DNA of 64,000 bases from Margaritispora aquatica (lineage: Eukaryota > Ascomycota > Leotiomycetes > Helotiales > Discinellaceae), in the NCBI GenBank assembly GCA_007644065.1, contig VJWN01000033.1, positions 124,001 to 188,000 on the forward strand, given 5' to 3'. A program made the translations under genes and the position numbers. Under the pieces are notes generated by a model. It saw only the letters and a list, made by a program, of their open reading frames with translations, had not been told where the DNA came from and searched no databases. Positions 23,387-34,043 of the stretch are shown in pieces (the first letter of the stretch is position 1; the number at the start of each line of letters is the position of its first letter).

Positions 23387-26300
23387 ATGTCTTCGAGACC
23401 ATTACATCAGCCAGATGCCCCCAACCAGAACCCAGATGACTCGGATTCTGACCTTGATCTCGATATTCAGGAGCTTGATCCCATTACAACCTCATCCTCG
23501 AGTGCCCCTCTGTCCGGGCGGAAAGATCCAAAACCACAGGAAGATCGCCGGCCAGACCGTATACCGCTGAGGAATCTACGCATGAGTGGGCTGAGAGGCT
23601 TTGGGAAGCGCAACAGAGGATACGGGGATCTCGGAAGGGATAGGGATGCCAATAATGAGGACTTGAGCGGACTCTTGAGCGAAGATGCCACTGGCGATGG
23701 GGCGGGTCGACATTCAGCTGGGAGTTTCAATAGTGTGGAGGACGATGCGCCATTGCTATCGAATAGTCGAGGTCGGCGGCGGCGACCGAGTATTGATGCT
23801 GCTTTGAACAAGTTAGGATCACATTTGCGATTGCCCAGTTTCCTCTCTTCCAGTGGTGCTTCGCAGGCACCTGCACAAGAAGAGGAGGATCAGGAGGAAG
23901 AGCATGATCCGGCCTCCTCCAGGACTGTGTCCGTTGGCACAGTACAATCTACTCGCTTTCCCGCAAATGCTGTCTCCAATGCGAAATATACCCCCGTTAG
24001 TTTTCTACCAGTTACACTGTATAACGAATTTTCTTTCTTCTTCAACATGTATTTTCTACTGGTCGCCCTCTCGCAGGCGATACCTGCCCTACGAATTGGA
24101 TATCTCTCGACTTACATTGTGCCATTGGTTTTTGTGTTATCGATCACGTTAGGAAAGGAGGCATTCGATGACATTGGGAGAAGGCGGAGAGACACAGAGG
24201 CGAACTCGGAAGGCTACACAGTCTTGTCCTTTGATAGGCCTGGATTGGATAATGCTCAAAGGCTTGGTGCTAGGAAAAAGTCTAAGTCAAAAAGAAGATC
24301 GGTGGTAGACAGGCTGTCTGATATTCAAGAGGAGGAAGAGGCTACAGAGAGCCAGGAAGGAAGATCTGCTCCGACCTCTCATGTTCGAGAGATAGTGAAG
24401 AAGTCTCGAGATTTGAAGGTTGGAGACGTTTTGAAGTTGGGAAAAGACCAAAGAGTGCCAGCCGACGTGGTCATCTTGAAGAGCTTTACACACGAAGTCA
24501 CGCCTCAAAATGAAGGCGAAATTTCCGTGCCCGAAGCACTTCTTGTGGAGCCAATTTCTGATCCTCCTATCGATCAGACAAGACTCACTGTTGCCGAGGG
24601 ATTCGAATCGACATCTCAACTTGGAAACACCCCATCGGCTGATGCCAGTGGAGTTGGAGAGACTTTCATCAGGACCGATCAGTTAGATGGTGAAACTGAT
24701 TGGAAGCTTCGCTTAGGATCGCCATTGACACAAAACCTGGAAACCTCGGAATTTGTACGTCTTCGGGTGGTCGGTGGAAAACCAGACCGAAAGGTCAATG
24801 AGTTTATTGGGACAATCGAATTGCTCCCCAAAATTACGGGATATGACAATTACAACCCTAAACCTTTGCCCTCAGACAACGAAGAGGATTTAGCCAGCCT
24901 GCCAAGCACCACCAATTCTGCCCCACTGAACATCGACAACACCGCATGGTGTAATACTGTACTTGCCTCAAATGCCACCACGCTCGCAGTTGTGATATAT
25001 ACGGGACCAGAAACTCGATCGGCTCTTTCTACATCACCATCTCGATCTAAGACTGGTCTGTTAGAGCACGAGATAAACTCTTTGGTCAAGATTCTTTGTG
25101 CTCTCACACTTTCCCTGTCAATTATTCTAGTCGCACTTGAAGGATTCAAACATGTAGAGGGCGTAAAGTGGTATGTCAAGATCATGAGATTTTTGGTCCT
25201 CTTCTCCACAATCGTTCCAATCAGTCTGCGAGTAAACTTAGACATGGGCAAGAGTGTGTATTCTTGGTTTATTCAAAGGGATCCAGGGATCGCTGGAGCT
25301 GTCGTCAGGACTAGCACGATTCCGGAAGAGCTGGGTCGCATAGAGTATCTATTAAGCGACAAGACGGGAACTCTGACTCAAAATGAGATGGAGATGAAGA
25401 AGATTCATGTTGGAACAGTCTCGTACGCGAATGAAGCAATGGATGAAGTCGCCTCCTATGTCAAGCAAGGCTTCTCTGTTCCTGCAGCTGCCACTGATGC
25501 AAGCCAGCCGGCTATGCTTATCACACCTTCTTCAACATTCGTCTCCACAGCAGTCACAGCAACCAGAACTCGTCGCGAAATTGGGTCTCGTGTTCGTGAT
25601 GTGGTTCTCGCTCTTGGAATTTGCCATAACGTGACACCTACAGTAGAAGAAGAGGATGGACGAATGATCACCTCTTACCAAGCTTCGTCGCCAGATGAGA
25701 TTGCGATTGTGAAATGGACGGAGGCAGTTGGGCTACGTCTCATGCATCGCGATCGTAAGGGAATGACTCTTCAGTCAGTCGATACTGGTCGTGTTGTTGT
25801 CCGTGTTCGCATATTGGAAGTTTTCCCCTTCACATCAGAAGGGAAGCGAATGGGCATTATCGTTCAATTTCTAGACGGCTCTGAGAAATCAGCAAATGGA
25901 AACATCGATGCTGGTGAGCTCTGGTTCTATCAGAAAGGTGCAGACACCGTCATGACTTCAATTGTCGCCACCAACGACTGGCTTGACGAGGAAACGGCAA
26001 ATATGGCTCGTGAAGGGTTGAGAACTCTGGTTGTAGGCCGGAAACGCTTGTCCGTACAACAGTATCAAGAATTCGCCACTAATTACAAGGATGCTTCGAT
26101 TGCTATTGCAAATCGTGATGCTGGTATGGCACGGGTAGTGGCGCATTACCTCGAACGAGATCTCGAATTATTAGGCGTCACAGGCGTCGAGGACAGACTT
26201 CAAAAAGATGTCAAGCCATCTCTCGAGCTCCTTCGCAATGCTGGAATCAAGATATGGATGCTTACAGGAGACAAAGTAGAGACAGCTCGTTGCGTCGCAG

Positions 26301-27442
26301 TCTCGGCTAAACTTGTTGCAAGAGGCCAATACATTCACACAATTGCGAAGCTGAAGCGGAAGGACAATGCACAAGATCATCTAGACTTCCTGAGAGGCAA
26401 GAAAGATGCAGCATTGCTCATCGATGGAGAGTCATTGAACCTACTTCTAACTCATTTTCGAATTGAGTTTATCAGCTTAGCAGTACTGCTTCCAGCTGTT
26501 ATTGCTTGCCGCTGCTCTCCCACACAGAAAGCAGATATCGCCCTTCTCATCCGAGAGTTCACAAAGAAGCGCATTTGCTGTATTGGTGATGGAGGCAACG
26601 ACGTGAGTATGATTCAAGCTGCAGATGTTGGAGTTGGTATCGTTGGCAAGGAAGGTCGACAAGCTTCACTTGCAGCAGATTTCTCCATCACTCAATTCTG
26701 CCACTTAACAAAGCTTCTGGTGTGGCATGGTCGAAACAGCTACAAACGAAGCGCTAAACTTGCTCAATTCGTCATTCACAGAGGTCTGATTATCAGTGTT
26801 TGCCAAACCATGTACAGCATTGCAATCAACTTCGAGCCAGAAGGACTCTACAAGGATTGGCTGATGGTAGGATACGCAACAGTGTACACCATGTTTCCGG
26901 TCTTCTCTCTCGTTCTCGACAAAGACGTCGATGAGAATCTTGCCAATCTTTATCCAGAATTGTACAAGGAATTGACGACAGGCTCAGCACTCTCATACCG
27001 AACCTTTTTCGTTTGGGTTTTTGTGTCCATCTACCAAGGCGGCATGATCCAAGGTCTCAGTCAGATCCTAACGGAAGTCGATGGTCCGAGAATGGTAGCT
27101 GTCTCTTTCACGGTTCTCGTTCTCAATGAGCTCTGCATGGTAGCCTTCGAAGTTACGACGTGGCATCCTATCATGATTCTTAGTCTTGTCGGGACGGTCC
27201 TGCTGTATATTGGTTCTATCCCCTTCCTAGGAGGCTACTTTGATTTGGCATTCATTCTTACATGGTGAGCACGCATCCTAGATAATTCTATTTCTTCTCG
27301 TCAGCACAAGCTAACATATCTCAGGGGCTTTCTCTGGCGCGTCCTCGCCATCTCGGCTGTCTCGCTCATACCTCCCTATGCAGCGAAATTGATCAGACGA
27401 GCTGTCAAACCACCAAGTTATAGAAAGGTGCAAGCGTTGTAA
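23387..27442 (+). CDS. Phospholipid-translocating P4-ATPase (flippase), Neo1/ATP9 type
   Basis: Exons 23387-27264 and 27325-27442 join across a 60-nt intron (GTGAGC, branch GCTAAC, acceptor CTCAG) and give 1,331 residues. P4-ATPases move phospholipids to the cytosolic leaflet; the Neo1 branch acts in Golgi/endosome membranes. After a 200-residue cytosolic tail, YTPVSFLPVTLYNEFSFFFN leads into TM1, as in Neo1/ATP9 proteins. The phosphorylation site SDKTGTLTQNEMEM has Asp658. The hinge is CRCSPTQKADIA then GDGGNDVSMIQAADVGVGI. C-terminal membrane segments follow, the last after the intron (GFLWRVLAISAVSLIPPYAAKL). An insertion rich in charged and Ser residues lies before the actuator domain (about residues 290-345). 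The absence of very long extra domains separates it from Drs2/Dnf proteins. Confidence 0.95.
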
Positions 27443-27990
27443 ATGTGAATAGAGCAACTTCATCCTCGGCGGGAGTTAAGTTTGGAGCTATTGATTGCTG
27501 CTGGCCGGTTCGGGTTGTAATTGATGAGAGCGCATTGGGACTTCTGGCATAGCGATAGGCGTTGACGGTTATGCATCTGTATTTTAGAAATTCATATTTT
27601 TCTGATTTCCGATTCAAATCACCGGATTGATTGATTGATCTTTGCTTTGTGAATTGTGTTTGCCTCCTTCTCTCCTTTAATTCTTCTAGGTGGGTAATTA
27701 CAAGCTCGGTGGGAAGTTAGCAGACGCCTTGAGATTGCACCATGAGTTATTTGATAAGCCGTGTGTTTATATATATCTATATTTGTAGTGGGGATATGTG
27801 AGGGTAAGCCATCTAGTTAGTTAGGTGGACGCGGGTGGATATGTAAAGAAAACCTATCTGGTCAGTGAACAACAAGGTGCCTACCTATTTATTTATTAGA
27901 TGATACCTCGTTCTCGCTAGCAATGTAATTCTTGTTTTCGATTGATGGCTTGAATTGCTTGCTAACGTTTTGGAAGTAGATCCGTGAGGG

Positions 27991-28023
27991 CTGAGGACTG
28001 AGGACTGAGGACTGAGGACTGAG
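27991..28023. repeat. 7-bp tandem repeat (CTGAGGA), 4.7 copies
   Basis: Four exact CTGAGGA units plus a partial fifth in non-coding sequence. Confidence 0.9.
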
Positions 28024-28363
28024 TGATGGAGTTTGGAGCAAATGGCTGACTAGGTTATTCGCAAATACTACCAGTATCTTATAAAGAGTAGTTGTCTTTT
28101 TATAAATATATTACTAAACTAGGTTCGCCGGCTATATTTTTATCAGTGTGAAAGTAATACCTTTTATAAATATTAGGTAAAGTAAAGTAAAGTAGGGTGC
28201 GAAACCTTGTGATAGTTAGGATTAATAGTTCTTGGATTCTCTAACTTGGTTAAGAATATAATGATAGTATATAGCTAGGTACTATTCGCAAAAGGACTAA
28301 GCAGTTCGTAAAGGGACAGGTATTCTAAAACTAGCATATCCGTTTCGTGAATTGGCTACTATA

Positions 28364-28433
28364 TTTACAAATAGACTAGGTATTTAAAGAATACCCGTCT
28401 ATTTACGAACTAGGTACCTAGTCTATTTGTAAA
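28364..28433. repeat. Perfect 19-bp inverted repeat, possible MITE or transposon relic
   Basis: TTTACAAATAGACTAGGTA at 28364-28382 is the exact reverse complement of 28415-28433, with 32 bp between the arms. Related words recur around it: CTAGGTAC followed by AAAAGGACTA occurs near 28275 and again near 28411-28440, and CTATTTACGAACTAGGTA lies inside the loop. The surrounding 200 bp therefore look like a degenerate composite repeat. No transposase is present. Confidence 0.6.
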
Positions 28434-28954
28434 AGGACTAGGCCACTTATGAACTGCCAGGAATCATTCGTGGACTAAAAATATTTCTGAGGGGAGGGAC
28501 CACAACAGATGATATAGGATTTTTTTTTTTTTTCAGAGCGAGGCTTTGAACTATTTTGATGTCTAGCTATGTGCTCTGCTTCAAGAACGCTCTTCATCAT
28601 CAAATGTGTGCAATTTACAAATTCATAAAAGTGATAATGGGGATCAATGAACGAGAACCGGCTAAAAAGTAGGTAGTACTAAGTTAATGGGATGGAATGA
28701 AATTTATGGACGATAATACACATTAACGTAATAAGACTCTTGAACATTAATCATTACATCTTTCATGATCGACGCATATTAAATATAAGCAGAAGAAGTT
28801 TGACTTCATTGTAATCCGTACGGAGTTGGTGAGAACAAATACGGAGTTCGTCTCGGCCATTACCTTAACTCCGACAAACTAGCGCCGCTCCGGACCCGAG
28901 ATCTTTAATTCAATCCCCAAGTCCATAACCAGAACATTTCCTCACATTCACACC

Positions 28955-29068
28955 ATGCCTCCTAAACACCACTGTCTCGATGTTTCTTCGCTCAAGCTCC
29001 CGCTGCTCAGCGCGCGGAGTCTCCCACGCCATCGCGCGCTGTGCGTCTACGTCTTCAACCCCTCCTAA
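28955..29068 (+). promoter_or_regulatory. Upstream ORF overlapping the Aim32 start
   Basis: An ATG at 28955 in a strong context (CACCATGCC) opens a 37-codon frame that overlaps the main start at 28980 in a different frame and stops at 29066-29068. If the mRNA begins upstream of 28955, ribosomes using this ATG would bypass the main start, so it could repress translation. Confidence 0.45.
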
Positions 29069-30147
29069 ACCACCTCCATTCCCAACAATACCGACATGTC
29101 CCTCGCCATCACCATCATCATCATGCTCGTGCGCGCCTATGCCCCAGTTCCCTAAGGGATTCGAGATCGATTACGCGAAACCGCTGAATAACACCATGGC
29201 GGGATTTGCGGAGCAGGTGTTGATTTGTACGGGGAAGGGGGATTGGGAGAGTAATATTGTCGATGAGAATGCGGGGGATAATTTGGCGGCCGATATTAAG
29301 GAATTGGTGGGCAGAGGGGGCATGTATTCTGATGTGTGTGAGAATCCATTCCGTTGGTTTATTTATCAAGCGAATGGGAGAGACAATCAGGGGAATAGGA
29401 TGTTTGCTGATGTTTTCATTATAGCCGTACCACAATATTGCTATCACAAACGCTTCCTTGCCCTCCTCTGTCCCCAGTAGGTCGGAGATCCAAACTACGT
29501 CCGCCTATCTCTTCCCAAGCTTCAAATACGTACCCTTCCTACCTCGAATATCGTTCGATGCTGTACAGGCACTTGTCAAAGGGTATCTCCTACCCACCAA
29601 ACTCCATCCAATGCATGATGGATTAAGTCCAATACACAAAGATCGCTTACTGCGGAGCGAGGAGCAGGGACGTTTCTTGCCTGGTGTGAGGGACGTGAAA
29701 GATGTCTTGGTTCTGATCTGCGGCCATGGAGGACGAGACTTGAGGTGTGGTGTTCTTGGACCGCTATTACAGGGCGAGTTTGAGCGTCAGCTGCCTTTAC
29801 AGGATATTGCTGTGCTCAAAGGGCCTGTTGAGATTCAGGAGCCTACAGAAGGCAATTTGCTTGAAGGGCGAGTTGAAGAGAATGAGTCGAAGGTGGGAGC
29901 CAGAGTTGGAGTCGTGTCGCATATTGGAGGTCACAAGTTTGCTGGAAATGTCATTCTCTATGTCCCACCCGGGTTCAAATTGGCGAATGGAGAGGTATCA
30001 CCCCTGGCGGGCACGGGAATCATGTATGGAAGGGTTGAGCCGAAGCACGTTGAGGGCATCTTGAGAGAGACGGTGCTAGGTGGAAGGGTGATTGCGGATT
30101 TGTTTCGAGGTGGAATTCGACAGGGTGGTGAGATTTTGAGGATTTGA
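28980..30147 (+). CDS. Aim32-type thioredoxin-like 2Fe-2S protein (sucrase/ferredoxin-like)
   Basis: Exons 28980-29333 and 29425-30147 join across a 91-nt intron (GTGTGT..TATAG), restoring GGMYSD|PYHNIAITN, and give 358 residues. The N-terminus is basic and Ser/Arg-rich without acids, fitting a mitochondrial targeting peptide. Next come CSCAPMPQFPKGFEIDYAKP and MAGFAEQVLICTGKGDWES, typical of the family. The cluster motifs are complete: CGHGGRDLRC (Cys-x8-Cys) and HIGGHKFAGN (His-x3-His). Yeast Aim32 and Apd1 bind a non-Rieske [2Fe-2S] cluster through two Cys and two His at these positions. The role is in mitochondrial redox balance. The intron is also open in frame for a while, so unspliced RNA would give a shorter, unrelated end at 29480. 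Confidence 0.93.
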
Positions 30148-31394
30148 AAGTGCTTTTTGGATAGAGCACAACTGGACACGAATCTGTGGCTGTACGACTG
30201 TATACCTGAAATGGAGGAGTGTATGATTATGACATAAGGCCTGGAATGGACTCACGACTCTGACTGCTTGACTGGTAGGAAATATTTTAGACTGGGATAT
30301 TCTACTCACAGAAATATAGACGTTCGGATCACTGAATCCAAAGATTCGAATCTGGACAATTCCAATCCGAGATTTCTGCCGCTTGATTCCACTGCGAACG
30401 ATGGTATTCGGGAATAGTGAAAGATATCGTGAGATCGCTTTCTTTCACTCTCAACTGACGAGCCTTCTAATCATCACTTCTCATCGTCATTCTGAGGATA
30501 ATATACTCTCCCTGAGGGCACCGTCTTCTTATTTCGTGAAAAGACCTTCGAATCTGAGATTTGTTGTCTCTTTCATCACTCTTCGAATTTTCATCTGAAA
30601 TTTCGAAGGTTTTTTGGGAACTCGGGAAATCTTCGACGACAGTTCCCACGAGTAAGGCATGGTTGAGTGAACAAGATTCCCAACTCAATTCAAACCCATC
30701 TGGATCAGACTCGCTATCAGCTCGACCAGCTAGAGCTCATTGTCTTGACACATTCCATTTCGTTGGAGATTGCGTGATTGAAGTAAATGGGGGTCCTGCA
30801 GATGCTAAAGGAGAGAGAGCTCGCATGAGTTATTGGATAAATCCAAGATTCTGCCTCAAGATTTCCTCTTAGTCTCATATTGCCCAATCCTTCTTGAGCA
30901 CAACAGAATCAGACAATTCTCATGTCTCACGGATATGCCTCCAAGACCAAACCCAACCTCTCAAACCGCTCTCGCCTTCCCTCTGCTCGACCTCACCCCA
31001 CGGATAACCAAGGCACAGCTCTCAATCTGACCGGCTGAATTCATAGCAACAAGCTCGCGTCGGCAAAAATACGAAAAGCTAGAGCTGCAGAAACCTGATA
31101 TGAAGTCCCGAACACGACGCTCCAAAGGTCTAGATGTGTGAGAGTAAGAGTAAAACCGGGAAGTCTCACACGGGCACTTCACGGATGCAGGCAAGTGCTC
31201 AATGTGGAAACTCTATGCAGATGTGAGATCCAGTGCCCGGATACAAGCACTTCTTTCCAAGATTTGTGCAAGTCACACAACTGCCTGACACAACCGAATA
31301 CAGCGTATCCCAAAGAAACATGATGTGTCCTCGCAAACAAACGAGGCAGAAACCGAATCACATGGAGATGTAACTAGCTATCTTGAACTTGATT

Positions 31395-31425
31395 GCTGAT
31401 GCTGATGCTGGTGCTGGTGCTGGTA
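31395..31425. repeat. Trinucleotide-pair repeat (GCTGAT to GCTGGT)
   Basis: GCTGAT units pass into GCTGGT units, about five in all, in non-coding sequence. Confidence 0.8.
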
Positions 31426-31699
31426 TGTTCGGAGCAAAAGGTCCTGCTTGGTGTAAGATTGACTTCTTTGAACCTCAATACAGCTAAGTGAGGGGCATCA
31501 TTGGAGGGGTAAAGGGGGAAGCTCCAAGCATCCGGTGCCAAATGCTTCACATGTCGTAGCTATTCGCTCCCCACAACGGGAACGAGCGGGCATCTGACAT
31601 GGACACGATGGACGGAACATCCTTGGGAGTGGGTAGATCATGGAGGCGGGTGAGGGAAATCATTCACGATGCACGAGCACGATGAGGAGCCACAAGCAC

Positions 31700-31743
31700 G
31701 CAAGAGGCAGGCAAGAGGCAGGCAAGAGGCAGGCAAGAGGCAA
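31700..31743. repeat. 11-bp tandem repeat (GCAAGAGGCAG), 4 copies
   Basis: Three exact units and one ending in A instead of G, head to tail. Confidence 0.9.
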
Positions 31744-31953
31744 GGCATGCTGCTAGATCTTGATGCAGGCTTTTTTTTCTTTTCCAGGCATCAGCTTTCA
31801 TGCGGCATTTCACTTTTGGTCGAGAATATGATGAAAACAGCAAAGCGCATAGGCGGGGTCGATTCCGTCACCGTTTTGCCCATATATTTCACCCAATCAA
31901 GGTCATTACGCTGAATTCCCAATGATCATTCCGATGCGTTTCCCACATGCAAA

Positions 31954-31995
31954 AGTTGGCAGTTGGCAGTTGGCAGCTGGCAGCTGGCAGCTGGC
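31954..31995. repeat. 7-bp tandem repeat, three AGTTGGC then three AGCTGGC
   Basis: Six units head to tail. The first three carry T and the last three C at the third position, so the array grew after a single substitution. Confidence 0.9.
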
Positions 31996-32113
31996 ACCGC
32001 CACAGGGAGCTCTCGGGAAGCTTTTCCCTGGAAGTGAAAGTCAATGCAAGAAAGAGTTACCAATCGAGTGAGTGAAAAGGGTTAAAGGGGGGCCCAACTC
32101 GGGCTAATGCATA

Positions 32114-32120
32114 TGACGTC
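32114..32120 (+). promoter_or_regulatory. CRE/ATF-type site TGACGTC
   Basis: TGACGTCGTTC, about 535 bp before the grg1 start; the same 11 bases recur at 32186. bZIP factors of the ATF/CREB class bind TGACGT cores. Binding here is inferred. Confidence 0.4.
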
Positions 32121-32185
32121 GTTCTTCAGATCGAGGGGTTGATCTTAAGCGAACCATTCAGCGGGGGAGATCATTGACCCCGCAC

Positions 32186-32192
32186 TGACGTC
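32186..32192 (+). promoter_or_regulatory. CRE/ATF-type site TGACGTC
   Basis: Second copy of TGACGTCGTTC, 72 bp after the first. The repeated flanking GTTC suggests more than a chance core. Confidence 0.4.
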
Positions 32193-32481
32193 GTTCAGCC
32201 TCAACCCCTTTTCGCCACTTCGCCTCCTCGCTTGTCATTCGCTTGTGTGTTTTGTGCTTGGGTCTTGTTTGGTTGTGGTGGGTGTGGTTGGTGTTCCAAA
32301 ACAAAGGCCGAGACCAAACAATCGATGCGATGAGAAGGAAGGACTGACTGATGATGGGGGGTGGAAACTTCTGCATTGGGTGGGAGGTGCCCATCGAGAG
32401 AAAGATCCAGGCCAAGAGGGCAAACGAGGCAAACAAGGCAAACATAACAATGCAAATACTGTAAAGCAATCACTTCTCGAT

Positions 32482-32489
32482 TGACGTCA
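32482..32489. promoter_or_regulatory. Palindromic CRE, TGACGTCA
   Basis: A full 8-bp CRE palindrome about 50 bp upstream of the TATA box of grg1, the closest of the three sites. Confidence 0.5.
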
Positions 32490-32539
32490 GTGTTTGATGC
32501 CTAACTCTTTTCAAGGCATCCATCATTCGTGAGAGTAGA

Positions 32540-32545
32540 TATAAA
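32540..32545 (+). promoter_or_regulatory. TATA box of grg1
   Basis: TATAAA in GTAGATATAAACC, about 105 bp before the start codon, followed by a CT-rich and then CAA-rich leader. That is the usual layout of highly expressed filamentous-fungal genes. Confidence 0.7.
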
Positions 32546-32648
32546 CCTCTCTTCCCAACCACATTTCCTATTCTCCATCAACCATCAATCTACTCAATCA
32601 ACACACACTCAAAACCAAACAAACCAAACAAAACTCAACCAATTCAAA

Positions 32649-33043
32649 ATGGAGACCATCAAGGTATGCAACCTCACTTCTCCTCGCTCCTCTGCACTCG
32701 ATACACTTTCGCTCCATCTCTCTATACAACGACTTCACTTCAACGATACTAACTTCCTACCCACAGAACGCCGCCAACTACGTCTCTGAGACCGTCCAGG
32801 GCACCGGTGCCGAGGCATCCAAGGAGGCCAACAAGTCAGTCGCCAAGGACTCCAACGCCAGCTTGAGCTCCCGCGCCACTGCCGCAAAGGATGCCGTCGT
32901 CGACAAGAAGGATGAGACTTCCCACAACGCCAAGGCTGATGTCCACAAGGGTATGCAATCCTCTCCTTCCTCTCCCTCCCCTTCCTTCATCTCTACACAA
33001 AAACAGTATCTAACAAACCACAATAGAGGCTTCCAAGCACTAG
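32649..33043 (+). CDS. grg1: Glucose-repressible / clock-controlled protein Grg1 (CCG-1)
   Basis: Three small exons, 32649-32663, 32767-32950 and 33027-33043, join in frame and give 71 residues. The introns are 103 and 76 nt, both with GTATGC donors. The spliced protein begins METIKNAANYVSETVQG, contains KDSNASLSSRATAAKDA and ends ADVHKEASKH. This matches Neurospora GRG-1/CCG-1 along its whole length; that protein is induced by glucose starvation, stress and the circadian clock. It is small, highly charged and LEA-like with no enzyme motif, and its molecular role is not known. Only 15 nt of coding sequence precede the first intron, so automatic gene finders may miss exon 1. A TATA box and three CRE-like sites lie upstream. 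Confidence 0.97.
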
Positions 33044-34043
33044 ATGCTCAACTCCTCGCCAACAACAACCAATGATGAGTAATATCATCGTCGGGGCTGA
33101 TGATGGGTGGAATGTATGATATGCATGGATATTTTTTTCGGAATGGGATGGCATGGCATGGGCATGGGCACAGGCATGGATGGATGGCAATCAATGGTGA
33201 TGGCGTCTTGTTGGAAGAAGCAGGGACTTTTGCAGTCGCTGAGCTTGCACGGGAGGTGGTCACGGAAAGCATGAAATCGAGTGGTACTAATACCTATACC
33301 AATACCGATATCCCGTTACTGGCTTAGCAAATCAAACTTTTTGCCCTCGCTTTTATCTCTTGATACTTGAATTGCTTGTGACGTTACATTTAAATCCTCT
33401 TCTTATCTTCTCTTGTGGCTTCGGATATCCTTAAATAATTTGTTTCAAGTAAATTCCGCTTTCTACCCCCGAATCGTCGTGTTATGCATATGACTTTAAT
33501 TATCGAATAACGTCTGTCCCCTCCGTGCCGAAACGCACCCCGTAACGAAACAAAAACGTAGGTACTTCAAGTTCAAGCGATTCAAAATCTGTGAACGTAT
33601 TAAAATTTCTGTTTATTTTCATTTCAGCATATTATATACCTCTCCCGAACACTTCTAATACACTAATTCCGAAAAATATTATCGTGTCGTCGCCGGAGCT
33701 TGAATTACGGAGAACCTAATTAGCTGCTTTATGATTATAGTAATCTCCTTAAAATTATTACCTGTGGCTGCTAATTTATGAATGCGAGGTATATGGCTAA
33801 GTTAGGCCGGATCATGCCGGAAATTCCCGTTCCCCGACATCCTCCGACCAGTAAAATGTGGCAGTCAGCAACCACCACTTCCAGCTTCTCACAGCCAGCG
33901 TTTTGCACTAAGGTTAGTGAATTCCTTAGACGTTACCCTATTTCATCTCAATATAAAATATTAGTCGGATATTAATACTATACTGCTATAGTGTTGTTCA
34001 TTATCTGACTAAGGATATCATTATCTACCTATCAAGGCACTGC
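33044..34043. other. Intergenic region
   Basis: About 1 kb between grg1 and the NLR gene, becoming AT-rich after about 33.35 kb. It shows no recognisable gene, RNA or terminal repeats; AT-rich decayed sequence near 33.6-34.0 kb may be an old mobile-element remnant, but I cannot support that. Confidence 0.5.

Larger units (their letters stand above)
27443..28979. other. Intergenic region with decayed repeats
   Basis: About 1.5 kb of AT-rich DNA. It contains a 7-bp tandem repeat (27991-28023), an AAGTA microsatellite near 28183-28197, a perfect 19-bp inverted repeat (28364-28433) and a poly-T tract near 28521. No coding frame of note. The last 100 bases are the Aim32 5' region with an upstream ORF. 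Confidence 0.6.
30148..32648. other. Long intergenic region upstream of grg1
   Basis: About 2.5 kb without a convincing gene. The first part is the Aim32 3' flank. From about 31.4 kb it holds several minisatellites and G-rich runs (for example near 31510 and 32080), and from 32.1 kb a series of TGACGTC sites ends at a TATA box. Open frames such as 32158-32484 on both strands are chance frames in GC-balanced promoter DNA. Confidence 0.55.

Noticed and set aside
30340..30360. GATTCGAATC-like word resembling a tRNA B box
   Set aside because: No matching A box or cloverleaf stems could be drawn around it.
33600..34040. AT-rich tract considered as a transposon remnant
   Set aside because: No terminal repeats, target duplications or transposase-like text could be seen.
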